Source: Sandaracinaceae bacterium
GTDB lineage: Bacteria; Myxococcota_A; Polyangia; Polyangiales; Sandaracinaceae
Direction of reading: 5' to 3'
DNA: 64,000 nucleotides
NCBI GenBank assembly: GCA_040218145.1
Contig: JAVJQK010000048.1
Location: 1-64,000 of the forward strand
Below the pieces are notes generated by a model. That model made no database searches and was not told the DNA's origin. It was given only the letters and a program-made list of their open reading frames with translations. Positions 1 to 8,702 of this stretch are shown here, one piece after another; position 1 is the stretch's first letter, and each line of letters begins with the position of its first letter. The position numbers were made by a program, and so were the translations under genes.

Positions 1-289
1 CGAAGCCGTGCTGCTCGAGCGCCCACTTCACGAGCTTGCTGATCTCCCCGTGGAACAGCCGCTTGAAGATCGGCATGTTCGCCATCACCGAAGTCGCGAC
101 GAGGTGGATGTGGTTCGGCTCGATCGTGATCTGATGCACGATCACCCCCGTCTTCGCCGCCGCCTCCGAGAGGAAGTACAGGATCCACGCGTGCAGCTGC
201 GGCGCGAACGGCGTCAGAAAGAGCTTCCGACACACGCAACGAATGGTGACCGCGTACGTGGCGGCGGCCTGGATCTTCGCGCGGGGCAC
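1..289 (-). CDS. IS200-like / REP-associated tyrosine transposase (RAYT), partial
   Basis: The minus-strand frame encodes about 96 residues from a GTG at 289 and runs off the left edge, so the C-terminal part with the catalytic Tyr is not visible. The signature is the HUH-type metal-binding segment PNHIHLVA at residues 58-65, as in Y1_Tnp transposases. The start resembles RAYT proteins (PRAKIQAAATYAVTIRC). The frame is open upstream and another GTG lies at 352, so the start is uncertain. RAYTs are single-copy housekeeping-like relatives of IS200/IS605 transposases that act on REP palindromes; two perfect palindromes lie just upstream at 368-409. Family assignment is fairly sure; activity cannot be judged. 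Confidence 0.75.
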   Translation of the reverse strand, partial: MPRAKIQAAATYAVTIRCVCRKLFLTPFAPQLHAWILYFLSEAAAKTGVIVHQITIEPNHIHLVATSVMANMPIFKRLFHGEISKLVKWALEQHGF

Positions 290-367
290 ATCGCCTACAC
301 GAATCAAGATTCGCTCCAGCCACCTCACACGGGAGAATCGACGCTCGAACACCCCGTGTGGCCCCCG

Positions 368-409
368 ATCCGCCGGCGGATGGGTGGCGGAGTGGTGGCG
401 GCCGCCACC
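368..409. repeat. Two adjacent perfect palindromes (REP-like candidate)
   Basis: ATCCGCCGGCGGAT at 368-381 and GGTGGCGGCCGCCACC at 394-409 are each perfect inverted repeats, 12 bp apart. They lie in the 220-bp gap between the RAYT fragment and the next gene. RAYT genes are typically bracketed by REP palindromes, so these may be the cognate elements; they could also be a terminator-like structure. No further copies were recognised in this window. Confidence 0.45.
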
Positions 410-509
410 CCCAACACCGGCTCGACCGTCCCGAGGCGCGACGGCGAAGCCGAGGCCCTCTGGGGGAAGCGGTGTTCGGCATGGCGCCCCGAGCCCCGTT
501 CGTCCAGCT

Positions 510-1250
510 TCAACCAGGGGTGAAGGCGAGCGTGACGCGCACACGCGCCGGCGCGTGGTCGGGGCTCGAGAAGCGCGCCCGACTGAGCGCGGCGCGCACC
601 AGCGCGGGCAGGGGGCGACTCGTCTCTGCTGGCGCGAGCACCCTCAGCGCCGACACGCGGCCCTCGGGCGACACCTCGAAGCGAGCCTCGACCACGCCCG
701 CGATGCTCGGTTCGTCACGCATGGCGCGCTGGTAGGCCATCCTCAGCTGCGGCAGCAGGCCCGGCAGCTGGGCGCGGAGCGCGGTCGCGGTCGCCGCGCT
801 CCCCTCCACGGTCACGCCTCGCAGGGACGCGGTGCCGCGGATGACCCGCTCCACGAGGAGGGAGAAGGTCTGCACCCACGTCCCGGTCGGCCGTGAGCCT
901 CCGTGCGGAACCGGTACGCGGAGCGCCTCGATGCAAGACCGCACGCCCGCGGGCACACGCGCGTGTCGCGACACCCTCACGCCGGTCACCCGGCCGCGAT
1001 CGAACCGGAGGCGAAGGCGCAGCCTCTCTCGCGCCCACTCCGGCAGCTCGGTCCCCGTGAGCTCGCGCGCGTAGCACTGCCAGAGTCGCTCACCGAGCAA
1101 CAGGAAGTCGCGCTCGGTCACCCCCGAGGGTGCGCCGGGCCCCGCGGCGTCTGCATGAAGGCTGTAGCCCCTCGGCTGGGCCTCCGCGACGGGAGCCCAG
1201 CACGAGAGCCCGAGGAGCGCGACGATCAGCAGCCGCGGTCGGCGAAGCAT
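510..1250 (-). CDS. Exported protein with AgmX/TonB-C-like C-terminal domain
   Basis: The product is 246 aa from the ATG at 1250, which overlaps the end of the upstream lipoprotein gene by 25 nt; a GTG at 1271 is an alternative start. The N-terminus is a signal peptide (MLRRPRLLIVALLGLS..., cleavage near AEAQ). The last 90 residues, with QLRMAYQRAM followed by VVEARFEVSPEGRVSALRVL, have the pattern of the TonB-C/AgmX-PglI family found in myxobacterial gliding and adventurous-motility proteins (YRRAL...G.V.L.F.I...G.V). It is likely periplasmic, or anchored and facing the periplasm. The overlap suggests cotranscription with the Cys-repeat lipoprotein. Exact function is unknown. Confidence 0.75.
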   Translation of the reverse strand: MLRRPRLLIVALLGLSCWAPVAEAQPRGYSLHADAAGPGAPSGVTERDFLLLGERLWQCYARELTGTELPEWARERLRLRLRFDRGRVTGVRVSRHARVPAGVRSCIEALRVPVPHGGSRPTGTWVQTFSLLVERVIRGTASLRGVTVEGSAATATALRAQLPGLLPQLRMAYQRAMRDEPSIAGVVEARFEVSPEGRVSALRVLAPAETSRPLPALVRAALSRARFSSPDHAPARVRVTLAFTPG

Positions 1251-2611
1251 GCGGTGATCTCGCCGCGGCACTCACGCATGATGCAGGGCAGATCCGAGCA
1301 GGTGCCAGACGCGAACTCGCCGATCGAGCAGTTGATCACGTTGTTCAGGAACGAGCGCGAGTCCGTGCAGGTCAGCGCGAAGCAGTCGATGAGGCAGCTG
1401 AAGTCGAAGCCGGGCACGCCGCCGCCGCCGCCGCCGCCGAAGTCGATGCAACCGAAGACGCAGGTGAGGCTCTCGCTGCAGGAGCGGAGCGAGCACATTC
1501 CGCAGTCGGCGGGGCAGTTGATGCAGTCCTCGAACCCACCCGCGGACTCGCAACGCATGTTGCCACAGACCGAGCAGACGCCGCAGTCGAGGTTGCAGCT
1601 CGCGCAGTTCTCCGTGCCCCTGCAGAGACCGTCGCCACAGCCCGTGCAGCGGCCGCAGTCGTCCTCACAGGTGAAGCAGGTCTCCGACGCGCTCGCGTCG
1701 CACATGCCGTCGCCGCAGCGCGGGCAGTCGCCGCAGTCGGGCGCGCAGGTCAGGCAGTCCTCGCCGGCCTCGGGCCGGCAGAAGCCGTCTCCGCAGACCG
1801 AGCAGACGCCGCAGTCGGACGGGCAGCTCGAGCAGTCCTCGATGCTGTCGCAGGTGCCATCCCCGCACCGACGGCAGAAGCCACAGTCGCGAGGGCAGCT
1901 GGCGCAGTCCTCGGCCCCCGCGCAGGTGCCGTTGCCGCAGGTCTCGCAGAGCCCGCAGTCCATCGGGCACGTGTCGCAGCGCTCCGTCGCCTGACAGGTC
2001 CCGTCGCCGCAGAAGCGGCAGCGACCACAGTCCGCCGGGCAGCTCGAGCAGTCCTCGCCGCCGCTGCACGTTCCGTCGCCGCAGGTCTCGCAGCGCCCGC
2101 AGTCGGTCGGGCAGCTCGAGCAGTTCTCACCGGTGGAGCAGGCCCCGTCGCCGCAGCGCACGCAGCTGCCGCAGTCGGTCGGGCAGCTGAAGCAGTCCTC
2201 GCCCGCGTTGCACTCCCCGTCGCCGCAGGTGTCGCACCGCCCGCAGTCGTCGGGGCAGCTGCGACAACTCTCGGTGTCATCGCACACACCATCCGGGCAG
2301 GTCTCGCAGAGCCCGCAGTCGGACGGGCAGATGGTGCAGTCCTCGCCGGCGCCGCAGGTCCCGTCACCGCAACCGCCGCAGGCGCCGCAGTCCATGGGGC
2401 AGCTCGAGCACGACTCGCTGAGGCCACACACGCCGTTGCCGCAGATGTCCGGGGGGACGTCCGGACGGATCACGTCGCCGTCGCGCACGCCCGAGTCCAT
2501 CCCGTCCACGGGCGGATCGACCGGGAGGAAGCTGCGCCCGCAGCCGCCCGACACGAGCAGCAGAGGCAGGAGCAAGATGGAGAGCCAAGCGAAGAGCGTG
2601 CGTGCGTTCAT
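1226..2611 (-). CDS. Lipoprotein with 13 six-cysteine repeats
   Basis: A 461-aa protein starting MNARTLFAW, with a hydrophobic segment ending in a lipobox-like SGGC at residues 21-24. After an Asp-rich linker come 13 tandem units of about 24 residues (58-376) with consensus CGDGTCxxxEDCxSCPxDCGxC, six Cys per unit. A glycine run (about 392-398) and a Cys-containing tail follow. Six evenly spaced Cys per unit suggest a disulfide-bonded rod on the cell surface; the acidic DG and ED positions could bind Ca2+. Similar Cys-rich lipoproteins are common in Myxococcota genomes. No enzyme motif is seen. The gene ends inside the start of the following AgmX-like gene. Confidence 0.8.
   Translation of the reverse strand: MNARTLFAWLSILLLPLLLVSGGCGRSFLPVDPPVDGMDSGVRDGDVIRPDVPPDICGNGVCGLSESCSSCPMDCGACGGCGDGTCGAGEDCTICPSDCGLCETCPDGVCDDTESCRSCPDDCGRCDTCGDGECNAGEDCFSCPTDCGSCVRCGDGACSTGENCSSCPTDCGRCETCGDGTCSGGEDCSSCPADCGRCRFCGDGTCQATERCDTCPMDCGLCETCGNGTCAGAEDCASCPRDCGFCRRCGDGTCDSIEDCSSCPSDCGVCSVCGDGFCRPEAGEDCLTCAPDCGDCPRCGDGMCDASASETCFTCEDDCGRCTGCGDGLCRGTENCASCNLDCGVCSVCGNMRCESAGGFEDCINCPADCGMCSLRSCSESLTCVFGCIDFGGGGGGGVPGFDFSCLIDCFALTCTDSRSFLNNVINCSIGEFASGTCSDLPCIMRECRGEITACFADRGC
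1484..2440 (-). repeat. 13 tandem 72-81 bp coding repeats (six-Cys units)
   Basis: The DNA encoding the Cys repeats is a degenerate tandem array. Nine units are exactly 72 bp, followed by units of 78, 78, 72 and 81 bp. Recurrent words are gccgcagtc, gggcagctcgagcagtcctc and close variants. Units differ at many third positions and at the hinge, so this is an old protein repeat rather than a recent perfect minisatellite. It is a place where copy number could vary by recombination or be collapsed in assembly. Confidence 0.8.
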
Positions 2612-2718
2612 GGTGTGGCACGAAGGTAGACCAGGCCCGCGCCGCCATCCAGTTGCGTGCCCGGCCGTGATCCGGCGTGCGCGTGAGATGCCGCACGAGC
2701 AGGTGGCTTACGCCGCCC

Positions 2719-4089
2719 TTACTCCATCTCCGCGAGCTTGTTGTAGAGGGTTCGCCGGCTGATCCCGAGGAGCCGCGCGGCCTGGGTGCGGTTCCCCTCC
2801 GCCTTCTCGAGCGCCTCGCGAATGGCCGCGTGCTCCGCCTCCTCGCGGCGATCCAGCAGCGTCTCCCCCGACGGCTTCGCGCTCGCCCGCCGTCGCGGCT
2901 GTCGCGCCAGCTCGCGCTCGACGTCGCGGCCGGTGACGACCTCGCCGTCCGTGAACACGACGAGGCGCTCGACGAAGTTCGACAGCTCGCGCACGTTGCC
3001 GGGCCAGTCGAGCCCCCGCAGCTGCTCGAGCGCCTCGGGGGCCAGCGCGATGTCCCGGTTCATCCGCTCGGCGATCTCCCGGCAGAAGCGGCGCGCGAGG
3101 GCCGGGATGTCGGCGGCTCGCTCTCGCAGCGGAGGCACCCAGATCGGGATCACGTCCAGGCGATAGAACAGGTCTTCCCGAAACGTGCCCTCCTCGACCA
3201 TCTCGTCGAGATCGCGGTGGGTGGCGGCCACGAAGCGTACGTCGGCGTCGAGCGACTCGGTGCCGCCGAGCCGCTGATACTCCTTCTCCTGCAGCAAGCG
3301 AAGAAGCTTGACCTGTACCGACGGGGTCACGTCGCCGATCTCGTCGAGGAAGAGGGTGCCGCCGCTCGCGAGCTCGACGCGACCGGGCTTGCGGTGCGTC
3401 GCCCCGGTGAAGGCGCCCTTCTCGTACCCGAACAGCTCGCTCTCGAGCAGGTTCTCCGGGAGCGCGGCGCAGTGGACGGGCACGAACGGCCCGCGCTTCC
3501 GGTCGGACGCGGCGTGAATGGCGCGCGCCGCGACCTCCTTGCCGCTCCCGCTCTCGCCGCGGATGAGCACGGTGGAGCTCGCCTTCGCGGCGCGGGCGAT
3601 GAGCTGCGCGACCTCTTGCATGGCGTCGCTGCCCCCGAGCCACGGCGCGTCCTCCGTGGGCGCGGTGGGGCCCGCGGGCTGCTCGGCCGCGTACCGCGAG
3701 GCGCGCAAGGCCTTGTCGACGGTGTAGAGCACCTCGTCGCGGTCGAAGGGCTTGCTCAAGAAGTCGGCCGCGCCCCGCTTCATCGCCTCGACCGCGCGCT
3801 CCACCGTGCCGTGCGCGGTGAGCATGATCACCGGCACGCCGGCCGCCCGCTCCGCGAGGGCGTCGAGCAAGGCCATGCCGTCCATGCCGGGCATGCGCAG
3901 GTCGGTCAGCACGACGTCGACCGGCGGCAGGTCGAGCGCCGACGACGCGACGCGCGCCAGCGCCTCCTGCGCCGTCGTCACGTGCTCGGCCCGGTGGCCG
4001 GCCTGGGACAGGAGCCCCTTCAGGACCACGCCCACCGCGCGGTCGTCGTCGACCACGAGCACCTGCCCCGTCTGCGCTGAGTCACCCAC
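2719..4089 (-). CDS. NtrC-family sigma-54 response regulator
   Basis: 456 aa from a GTG at 4089 with a good ribosome-binding site (GAGGAGA, about 9 nt upstream). Domains: REC at about 9-125 with Asp63 as phospho-acceptor (LTDLRMPGMD); AAA+ sigma-54-activating domain with P-loop GESGSGKE (178-185), GAFTGA loop (225-230) and Walker B GGTLFLDEIGD (243-253); C-terminal Fis-type helix-turn-helix (RTQAARLLGISRRTLYNKL). All residues needed for sigma-54 remodelling are present. It is divergent from a membrane histidine kinase across a 73-bp gap, the classic arrangement for a cognate two-component pair. Target genes are not evident; no -24/-12 element was recognised nearby. Confidence 0.93.
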   Translation of the reverse strand: MGDSAQTGQVLVVDDDRAVGVVLKGLLSQAGHRAEHVTTAQEALARVASSALDLPPVDVVLTDLRMPGMDGMALLDALAERAAGVPVIMLTAHGTVERAVEAMKRGAADFLSKPFDRDEVLYTVDKALRASRYAAEQPAGPTAPTEDAPWLGGSDAMQEVAQLIARAAKASSTVLIRGESGSGKEVAARAIHAASDRKRGPFVPVHCAALPENLLESELFGYEKGAFTGATHRKPGRVELASGGTLFLDEIGDVTPSVQVKLLRLLQEKEYQRLGGTESLDADVRFVAATHRDLDEMVEEGTFREDLFYRLDVIPIWVPPLRERAADIPALARRFCREIAERMNRDIALAPEALEQLRGLDWPGNVRELSNFVERLVVFTDGEVVTGRDVERELARQPRRRASAKPSGETLLDRREEAEHAAIREALEKAEGNRTQAARLLGISRRTLYNKLAEME

Positions 4090-4162
4090 CGGGGGATTCT
4101 CCTCGCCGCCCCCGCGCGCATCAAGGGGCGCGTCGGGGGCGGGCTGTGCGACGCTCCACGAC

Positions 4163-5650
4163 GTGCAGAGCCAGCTCGCGCTGAACCTCGCCGGGTGCGC
4201 CGCCTTCCTGGGGCTGGCCGCGCTCGCCGTCACGCGCGGCAAGAAGAGCCCGCTCGCGTTCCCCACCGCGCTCCTCTGCGTCGACCTCTTCGCCTACACG
4301 AGCCTCGAGGTCCTCGGGAACCTCACCGCCGAGCCGCGCTGGGAGTGGATCGAGAGCGCCGCCGCCGCGTTCGCCGGGCCGCTGCTCTTCCACCTCTCAC
4401 TGACGTTCGTGGGCGCGCGGCGCGCCCAGCGGGCGGCCCTCGGCCTGAGCTATCTCTACTTCGGAGGCGTGGCCCTCGCCTGTGTCGCGCCGCTCTTCGG
4501 CGCCGCGTCACCCGACTTCCCGGGGAGCGATCGCTGGGCGCTGCTGATGCTCGGCGGCATCGCGCCGACCTTCCTGCTCGCGGGCACGTTGCTGGTGCGC
4601 CACTACCGACAGAGCGGCAGCGCCGAGGAGCGCGCGCGGACCCTGCTCTTCATCGCCACGCTCGCGATCGGCGTGGGCGGGCCCGCGACGGACCTCGCGG
4701 CCATCGCGGGGATGCGCTCGGTCCCCCCGCTCGCCGCGATCGGTCTCCTCATCAGCGCGGTGCTCCTGACGGCGCTGGCTCTACGCATCAAGATGCTGCA
4801 AGGCACCCTGCCCCTGCTCCTGACCACGGCGGTGCTCATCGGGCTGGTCGGCGTGGCCGCGCAGCTGCTCGTCTTCCGATGGGCAGGGACGCAGACCGCG
4901 CTGCTGGTGCTCGGCACCGTCACCATCACGCTGGTCCTGCTGGGCGCGGCGCGCCTGGTCTGGACGGCCTGGGCCGAGCACCGCGAGCGCACGGCCCAGC
5001 TCACGACGCTCGGCCGCCTCGGCGCGCAGATGGCGCACGACATCCGCAACCCGCTCGCCGCCATCCACGGCGCGGCTCAGTACCTCGACGAGGAGCGGCG
5101 GCGCGGCGGCCGGCTCGAGGACCACGCGGAGATGATCGCGCTCGTGCTCGAGCAGACCGTGCGGCTCGAGCAGGTCGTCCGGGACTACCGGCGGCTCGGG
5201 CGCGCGGAGCCGGAGCTGACCGAGGTCGACGCCGGCGCGCTCGCGCGCGAGGTGGTCGAGCGCGCCTCGATCTCGGCGGGTGACGCGGTCGCCGTGCGGG
5301 CCGAGGTCCCGGAGGCGCTCACCCTCCCGCTCGACCGCGAGCTGATCCAGACCGTGCTCGAGAATCTCGTTCGAAACGCCGTCGAGGCGCTCGGCTCGGA
5401 GGCGGGAGAGGTCGTGGTGAGCCTGACCGCCACGCCGCAGCGCGCGACGTTCACGGTCCGGGACGACGGCCCCGGCATGGACCCGCGGACGCGCGAGCAG
5501 GCCGAGGACGCGTTCTTCACCACCAAGGCGCGCGGCTCGGGTCTCGGCCTCGCCTTCGTGCGCCGCGTCGTCGAGGCGCATGGCGGAGAGATGCGGCTCG
5601 AATCAGCGCTCGGCCGCGGCACGACGGTGACGCTGAAGCTGCCCCGGTAG
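4163..5650 (+). CDS. Membrane sensor histidine kinase, partner of the NtrC regulator
   Basis: 495 aa from a GTG at 4163 (VQSQLALNLAG), chosen because the first hydrophobic helix begins right after it and because it leaves space for the divergent regulator. The N-terminal half (to about 265) holds roughly seven hydrophobic segments, like the 7TM N-terminal domain of membrane kinases. Then follow HisKA with His292 (QMAHDIRNPLAA), N box NLVRNAVEAL, G1 DDGPGMDP and G2 GSGLGLAFVRR. It should autophosphorylate and feed the NtrC-type regulator encoded on the opposite strand. The ligand is unknown. Catalytic motifs are intact. Confidence 0.9.
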   Translation: MQSQLALNLAGCAAFLGLAALAVTRGKKSPLAFPTALLCVDLFAYTSLEVLGNLTAEPRWEWIESAAAAFAGPLLFHLSLTFVGARRAQRAALGLSYLYFGGVALACVAPLFGAASPDFPGSDRWALLMLGGIAPTFLLAGTLLVRHYRQSGSAEERARTLLFIATLAIGVGGPATDLAAIAGMRSVPPLAAIGLLISAVLLTALALRIKMLQGTLPLLLTTAVLIGLVGVAAQLLVFRWAGTQTALLVLGTVTITLVLLGAARLVWTAWAEHRERTAQLTTLGRLGAQMAHDIRNPLAAIHGAAQYLDEERRRGGRLEDHAEMIALVLEQTVRLEQVVRDYRRLGRAEPELTEVDAGALAREVVERASISAGDAVAVRAEVPEALTLPLDRELIQTVLENLVRNAVEALGSEAGEVVVSLTATPQRATFTVRDDGPGMDPRTREQAEDAFFTTKARGSGLGLAFVRRVVEAHGGEMRLESALGRGTTVTLKLPR

Positions 5651-5770
5651 CGCGCCGGGCTGTGGCACACGAGCACGCCCGCGGCGGGTCGCATCCCCGA
5701 GGTGCGCGCGCGCCCACACGATTCGCCATCCGTCGACTCGCTGGACTGACGTTTGCTCCGCCTGAACCCC

Positions 5771-6343
5771 ATGAACGAACGCAACGACCGGGCCCTCACG
5801 GGCAAGACGATCGCGATCCTCGCCACCGAGGGCTTCGAGCAGGTGGAGCTGGACTCCCCCAAGGCCACGCTCTCCCGGCGTGGAGCGACGATCCACGTGA
5901 TCGCCCCCGAGGAGGGCACCATCCGCGGCTGGGACGAAGACGACTGGGGCGACGAGGTGGAGGTGGACGTGCGCCTCGCCGACGCCGACGCCGACATCTA
6001 CGACGCGCTGGTCCTCCCGGGTGGGCTCTTCAACCCCGATAGCCTGCGGCGCAACGAGGACGCGCTCGACTTCGTCCGAGCGATGCACGATCGCAAGGTC
6101 CCCATCGCCGCCATCTGCCACGCGCCGTGGATCCTGATCGACGCCGGCCTGGTGAAGGGCAAGACGATGACGAGCTTCCCGACGGTCCGCACCGACCTCG
6201 AGAACGCCGGCGCGGAGTGGCGGGACGAGGAGGCGGTGTGCGACGGCCAGCTCATCACCAGCCGCAGCCCGGAGGACCTCGAGGCCTTCAACGACGCGCT
6301 CACCGAAGCCCTGACCGAGGGGCGCGTGCGCAAGGCATCCTGA
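5771..6343 (+). CDS. DJ-1/PfpI family protein (type 1 glutamine amidotransferase-like)
   Basis: 190 aa from the ATG at 5771 (a TTG at 5753 is in frame upstream). The fold signature is clear: TIAILATEGFEQVEL near the N-terminus, DALVLPGGLFNPDSLR, and the nucleophile elbow AAICHAPW with the conserved Cys, followed by TSFPTVRTDLENAGAEW and ITSRSPEDLEAFN. This is the PfpI/YhbO branch, reported as glyoxalase III, deglycase or stress protein in other bacteria; which activity applies here cannot be read from sequence. It follows the sensor kinase on the same strand after 120 bp and ends 3 bp before the convergent hybrid-kinase gene. Confidence 0.88.
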   Translation: MNERNDRALTGKTIAILATEGFEQVELDSPKATLSRRGATIHVIAPEEGTIRGWDEDDWGDEVEVDVRLADADADIYDALVLPGGLFNPDSLRRNEDALDFVRAMHDRKVPIAAICHAPWILIDAGLVKGKTMTSFPTVRTDLENAGAEWRDEEAVCDGQLITSRSPEDLEAFNDALTEALTEGRVRKAS

Positions 6344-6346
6344 CGC

Positions 6347-8260
6347 CTACAAGAACGTCCCGGACGACGTCACGCTGCGGTTCGTCAGCTCGCTGAGCGC
6401 GAGGGCGAGCTCCTCCGGGCTGAACGGCTTGCAGATGAGCGCCTCTCCCTCCTCGAGATGGGCGAGGGCCTCCTCGGGCGCGTAGCCCGACATGAACAAC
6501 ACGGGCAGCCCCGGCCGCACCCGTCGCACGGCCTCGGCGACCTCACGCCCGTTGTGGTCCGGCATCACGACGTCGCTCAAGAGGATGTCGAGGTCCTTCG
6601 CGACCGAGGCCACCTCGACCGCCTCAGCCAGCGTGGACGCGGAGAAGACCGTGTGCCCTCGCGTGCGGAGCATGCGCGAGACGGCATGCCGGACGCCCTC
6701 GTCGTCCTCGACGAGCAGCATGCGGAGGGGGCCGCCCTTCCGGGGCGCCGTTCGTTCGCTCGCGGCCGCCTCCGCGGACGCGGACGCGACCGGCAGGACG
6801 ACCTCGACGCTCGTGCCCACCCCCGGCTCGCTCTCGATCCGGACCTCGCCGCCGGCCTCGGTCACGATGCCGTAGCACATCGCGAGCCCGAGCCCGCTCC
6901 CGGCGCCAGCGTCCTTGGTGGTGAAGAACGGCTCGAAGGCGCGCTGCGTCACCTCGGGGCTCATGCCGACTCCGGTGTCCCGGAGCGTCATGCGGACCAC
7001 CTCTCCCTCGTAGCCGCTCGCCAGCTTGCCGGTCGCGCGCTCGGTGCCGATCCAGAGCTCTCCTCCGTCCGGCATCGCGTCGCGTGCGTTGATGACGAGG
7101 TTCAACACGACCTGCTCTGCGAAGCTCGGGTCGAGCGACACCGGCTCGATCGACTCGTCCAGCACGAGGCGCAGGTTGATGTGCTCTCCGAGCGTGCGAG
7201 CGAAGAGCCGCGTCGCGCCGCGGATCAGCTCGTTGAGGCTGAGGGGCCTCGGATCGGTGCGGTGCCGCTTGGACACCGTCAGCAGCTGCTTCGTCAGCGC
7301 GGTGGCGCGCGCCGTCGCGCCCAGGATCGCCCGCAGCTCCTCCCGCACCGGGCTGCGGAGCCCGAGCTCGTCCATCGCGATCTCGGCGTGGCTCGAGATG
7401 ACGAGGAGCACGTTGTTGAAGTCGTGGGCCAGCCCCCCGGCCAGGCGACCGATCGCCTCGAGCTTCTGGGCCTGCCGCAGCTGGCCCTCGAGCGCGCGCC
7501 TCTCCCGCTCCGCCGCGTCGCGCACGGAGACGTCGCGGAGCGTGGCGAGCGTGGCGCGTTGTCCCTGCCACCGGATCCGGCTCGCGTGAAGCTCCACCGG
7601 CACGCGCGTTCCGTCGAGGCGCGTCAGCTCCGTGAGCGCGATCTCGCCCAGCTCCAGGCTCTGCTCGAACTCTCGATCGAGCAGCTTCGCCGCGGGCTGT
7701 CCGAACAGCGCCTCGGCCGCGGAGTTGACGAACGCGAAGCGGCCCTGCTCGTCGACGACCACGACGGCGTCCACCAGGCGCTGGGCGAGGTTGACCACCT
7801 CGGCGCGCTGTCGCGCTCGCTCGACCGCGTACCGGAGCGCCCGCTCGACCGCGCGGCCGCGGAGCTCGGACTTGGGCAAGAAGTCTTCGGCGCCGAGCGC
7901 CATGGCGTCGAGGCCGAGCTCCTCGTCGTCCGAGCCGGTCAGGACGATGATCGGGATCTGGGACGCGCGGCTCTTCAGGGCGGTGAGCGTGTCGAGCCCG
8001 TCGCTGTCCGGCAGGTTCAGGTCACACATGATGGCGTCGGGCCTGAAGACGCGCAGCTCCGCCAAGGCGTCCTCGAGGGTCTCCACGTGGGTGATGTTCG
8101 CGACCTTGCGCAGCCGAGCCCGCACCAGCCCCGCGTCACCCGGGTTGTCCTCGACCAGGAGGACCTCCACGGGCTCGCTGCGGTCGACGCGGCGGAGACG
8201 CAGCGAGCTGGTCGAGGCGGGCGGCAGCGATGGCCGCGTCGAGAGGCGCCGCTCACCCAC
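6347..8260 (-). CDS. Hybrid histidine kinase, REC-PAS-HisKA-HATPase-REC
   Basis: 637 aa, no membrane segment, so cytosolic. Domains: REC1 at 32-148 with Asp80 (MCDLNLP); PAS at about 155-255; HisKA with His279 (LAGGLAHDFNN); HATPase_c with N box VINARDAM (390-397), G1 DTGVGM (428-433) and G2 GSGLGLA (454-460); REC2 at 513-630 with Asp563 (LLSDVVMP). The start overlaps the end of the upstream single-REC gene by 8 nt, so translation is probably coupled. It is the last gene of a three-gene phosphorelay headed by the ethylene-receptor-like kinase. REC1 may receive phosphate from the upstream proteins and REC2 may pass it on; this is inference. There is no DNA-binding output domain. Confidence 0.92.
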   Translation of the reverse strand: MGERRLSTRPSLPPASTSSLRLRRVDRSEPVEVLLVEDNPGDAGLVRARLRKVANITHVETLEDALAELRVFRPDAIMCDLNLPDSDGLDTLTALKSRASQIPIIVLTGSDDEELGLDAMALGAEDFLPKSELRGRAVERALRYAVERARQRAEVVNLAQRLVDAVVVVDEQGRFAFVNSAAEALFGQPAAKLLDREFEQSLELGEIALTELTRLDGTRVPVELHASRIRWQGQRATLATLRDVSVRDAAERERRALEGQLRQAQKLEAIGRLAGGLAHDFNNVLLVISSHAEIAMDELGLRSPVREELRAILGATARATALTKQLLTVSKRHRTDPRPLSLNELIRGATRLFARTLGEHINLRLVLDESIEPVSLDPSFAEQVVLNLVINARDAMPDGGELWIGTERATGKLASGYEGEVVRMTLRDTGVGMSPEVTQRAFEPFFTTKDAGAGSGLGLAMCYGIVTEAGGEVRIESEPGVGTSVEVVLPVASASAEAAASERTAPRKGGPLRMLLVEDDEGVRHAVSRMLRTRGHTVFSASTLAEAVEVASVAKDLDILLSDVVMPDHNGREVAEAVRRVRPGLPVLFMSGYAPEEALAHLEEGEALICKPFSPEELALALSELTNRSVTSSGTFL

Positions 8261-8702
8261 GCGCGCCTCCCTCCATCGCGCGCGGCAACCGCACGAGCAC
8301 GAACCAGTACTCGTGGAGGGCGCGGACCAGCTCCTGCAGCGCGCCGAGCGTCGGCGGCTTCGTGACGAACGAGCTCGCGCCCAGCTCGTAGCTCGCGACG
8401 ATGTCCCGCTCCTGCTGCGAGCTGGACATGACCACCACCGGCAGACGCCGCAGCAGCGCGTCGGCGCGGATGGAGGTGAGCACGTCCTTGCCGTCCATGC
8501 CGGGGAGGCTCAGGTCGAGCAGGACGAGGTCGGGGAGCCGCTGCGTCTCGGCTCCCTCCCGCAGCCGCGCGAGCGCGCCCTCCCCATCGTCGCAGTGCTC
8601 GAGCTCGTTCGATATCTTCGCACGCTCGAACGCCTTCTCGATGAGCAAGAAGTCGCCCGGGTTGTCCTCGATGACCATGATCCGCGCCGCGCCGTTCGTC
8701 AT
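8253..8702 (-). CDS. Single-domain response regulator (Rcp1/CheY-like)
   Basis: 149 aa, one REC domain. Acidic pocket IEDNPGD (11-17), phospho-acceptor Asp63 (LLDLSLPGMDG), conserved switch residues in VVMSSS and the FVTKPP Lys. The NPGD signature and the alpha4-beta5 region are typical of Rcp1-type regulators that pair with phytochrome-like or membrane sensor kinases. There is no output domain, so it acts as a phosphate shuttle or by protein contact. The start overlaps the stop of the sensor kinase by 4 nt (8699-8702) and its end overlaps the hybrid kinase start by 8 nt, giving a tightly coupled operon. Confidence 0.93.
   Translation of the reverse strand: MTNGAARIMVIEDNPGDFLLIEKAFERAKISNELEHCDDGEGALARLREGAETQRLPDLVLLDLSLPGMDGKDVLTSIRADALLRRLPVVVMSSSQQERDIVASYELGASSFVTKPPTLGALQELVRALHEYWFVLVRLPRAMEGGARG

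Noticed and set aside
1484-2440. Tandem repeats considered as a CRISPR array
   Set aside because: Units are 72-81 bp without conserved-repeat/unique-spacer structure and encode in-frame Cys motifs. No cas genes are nearby.
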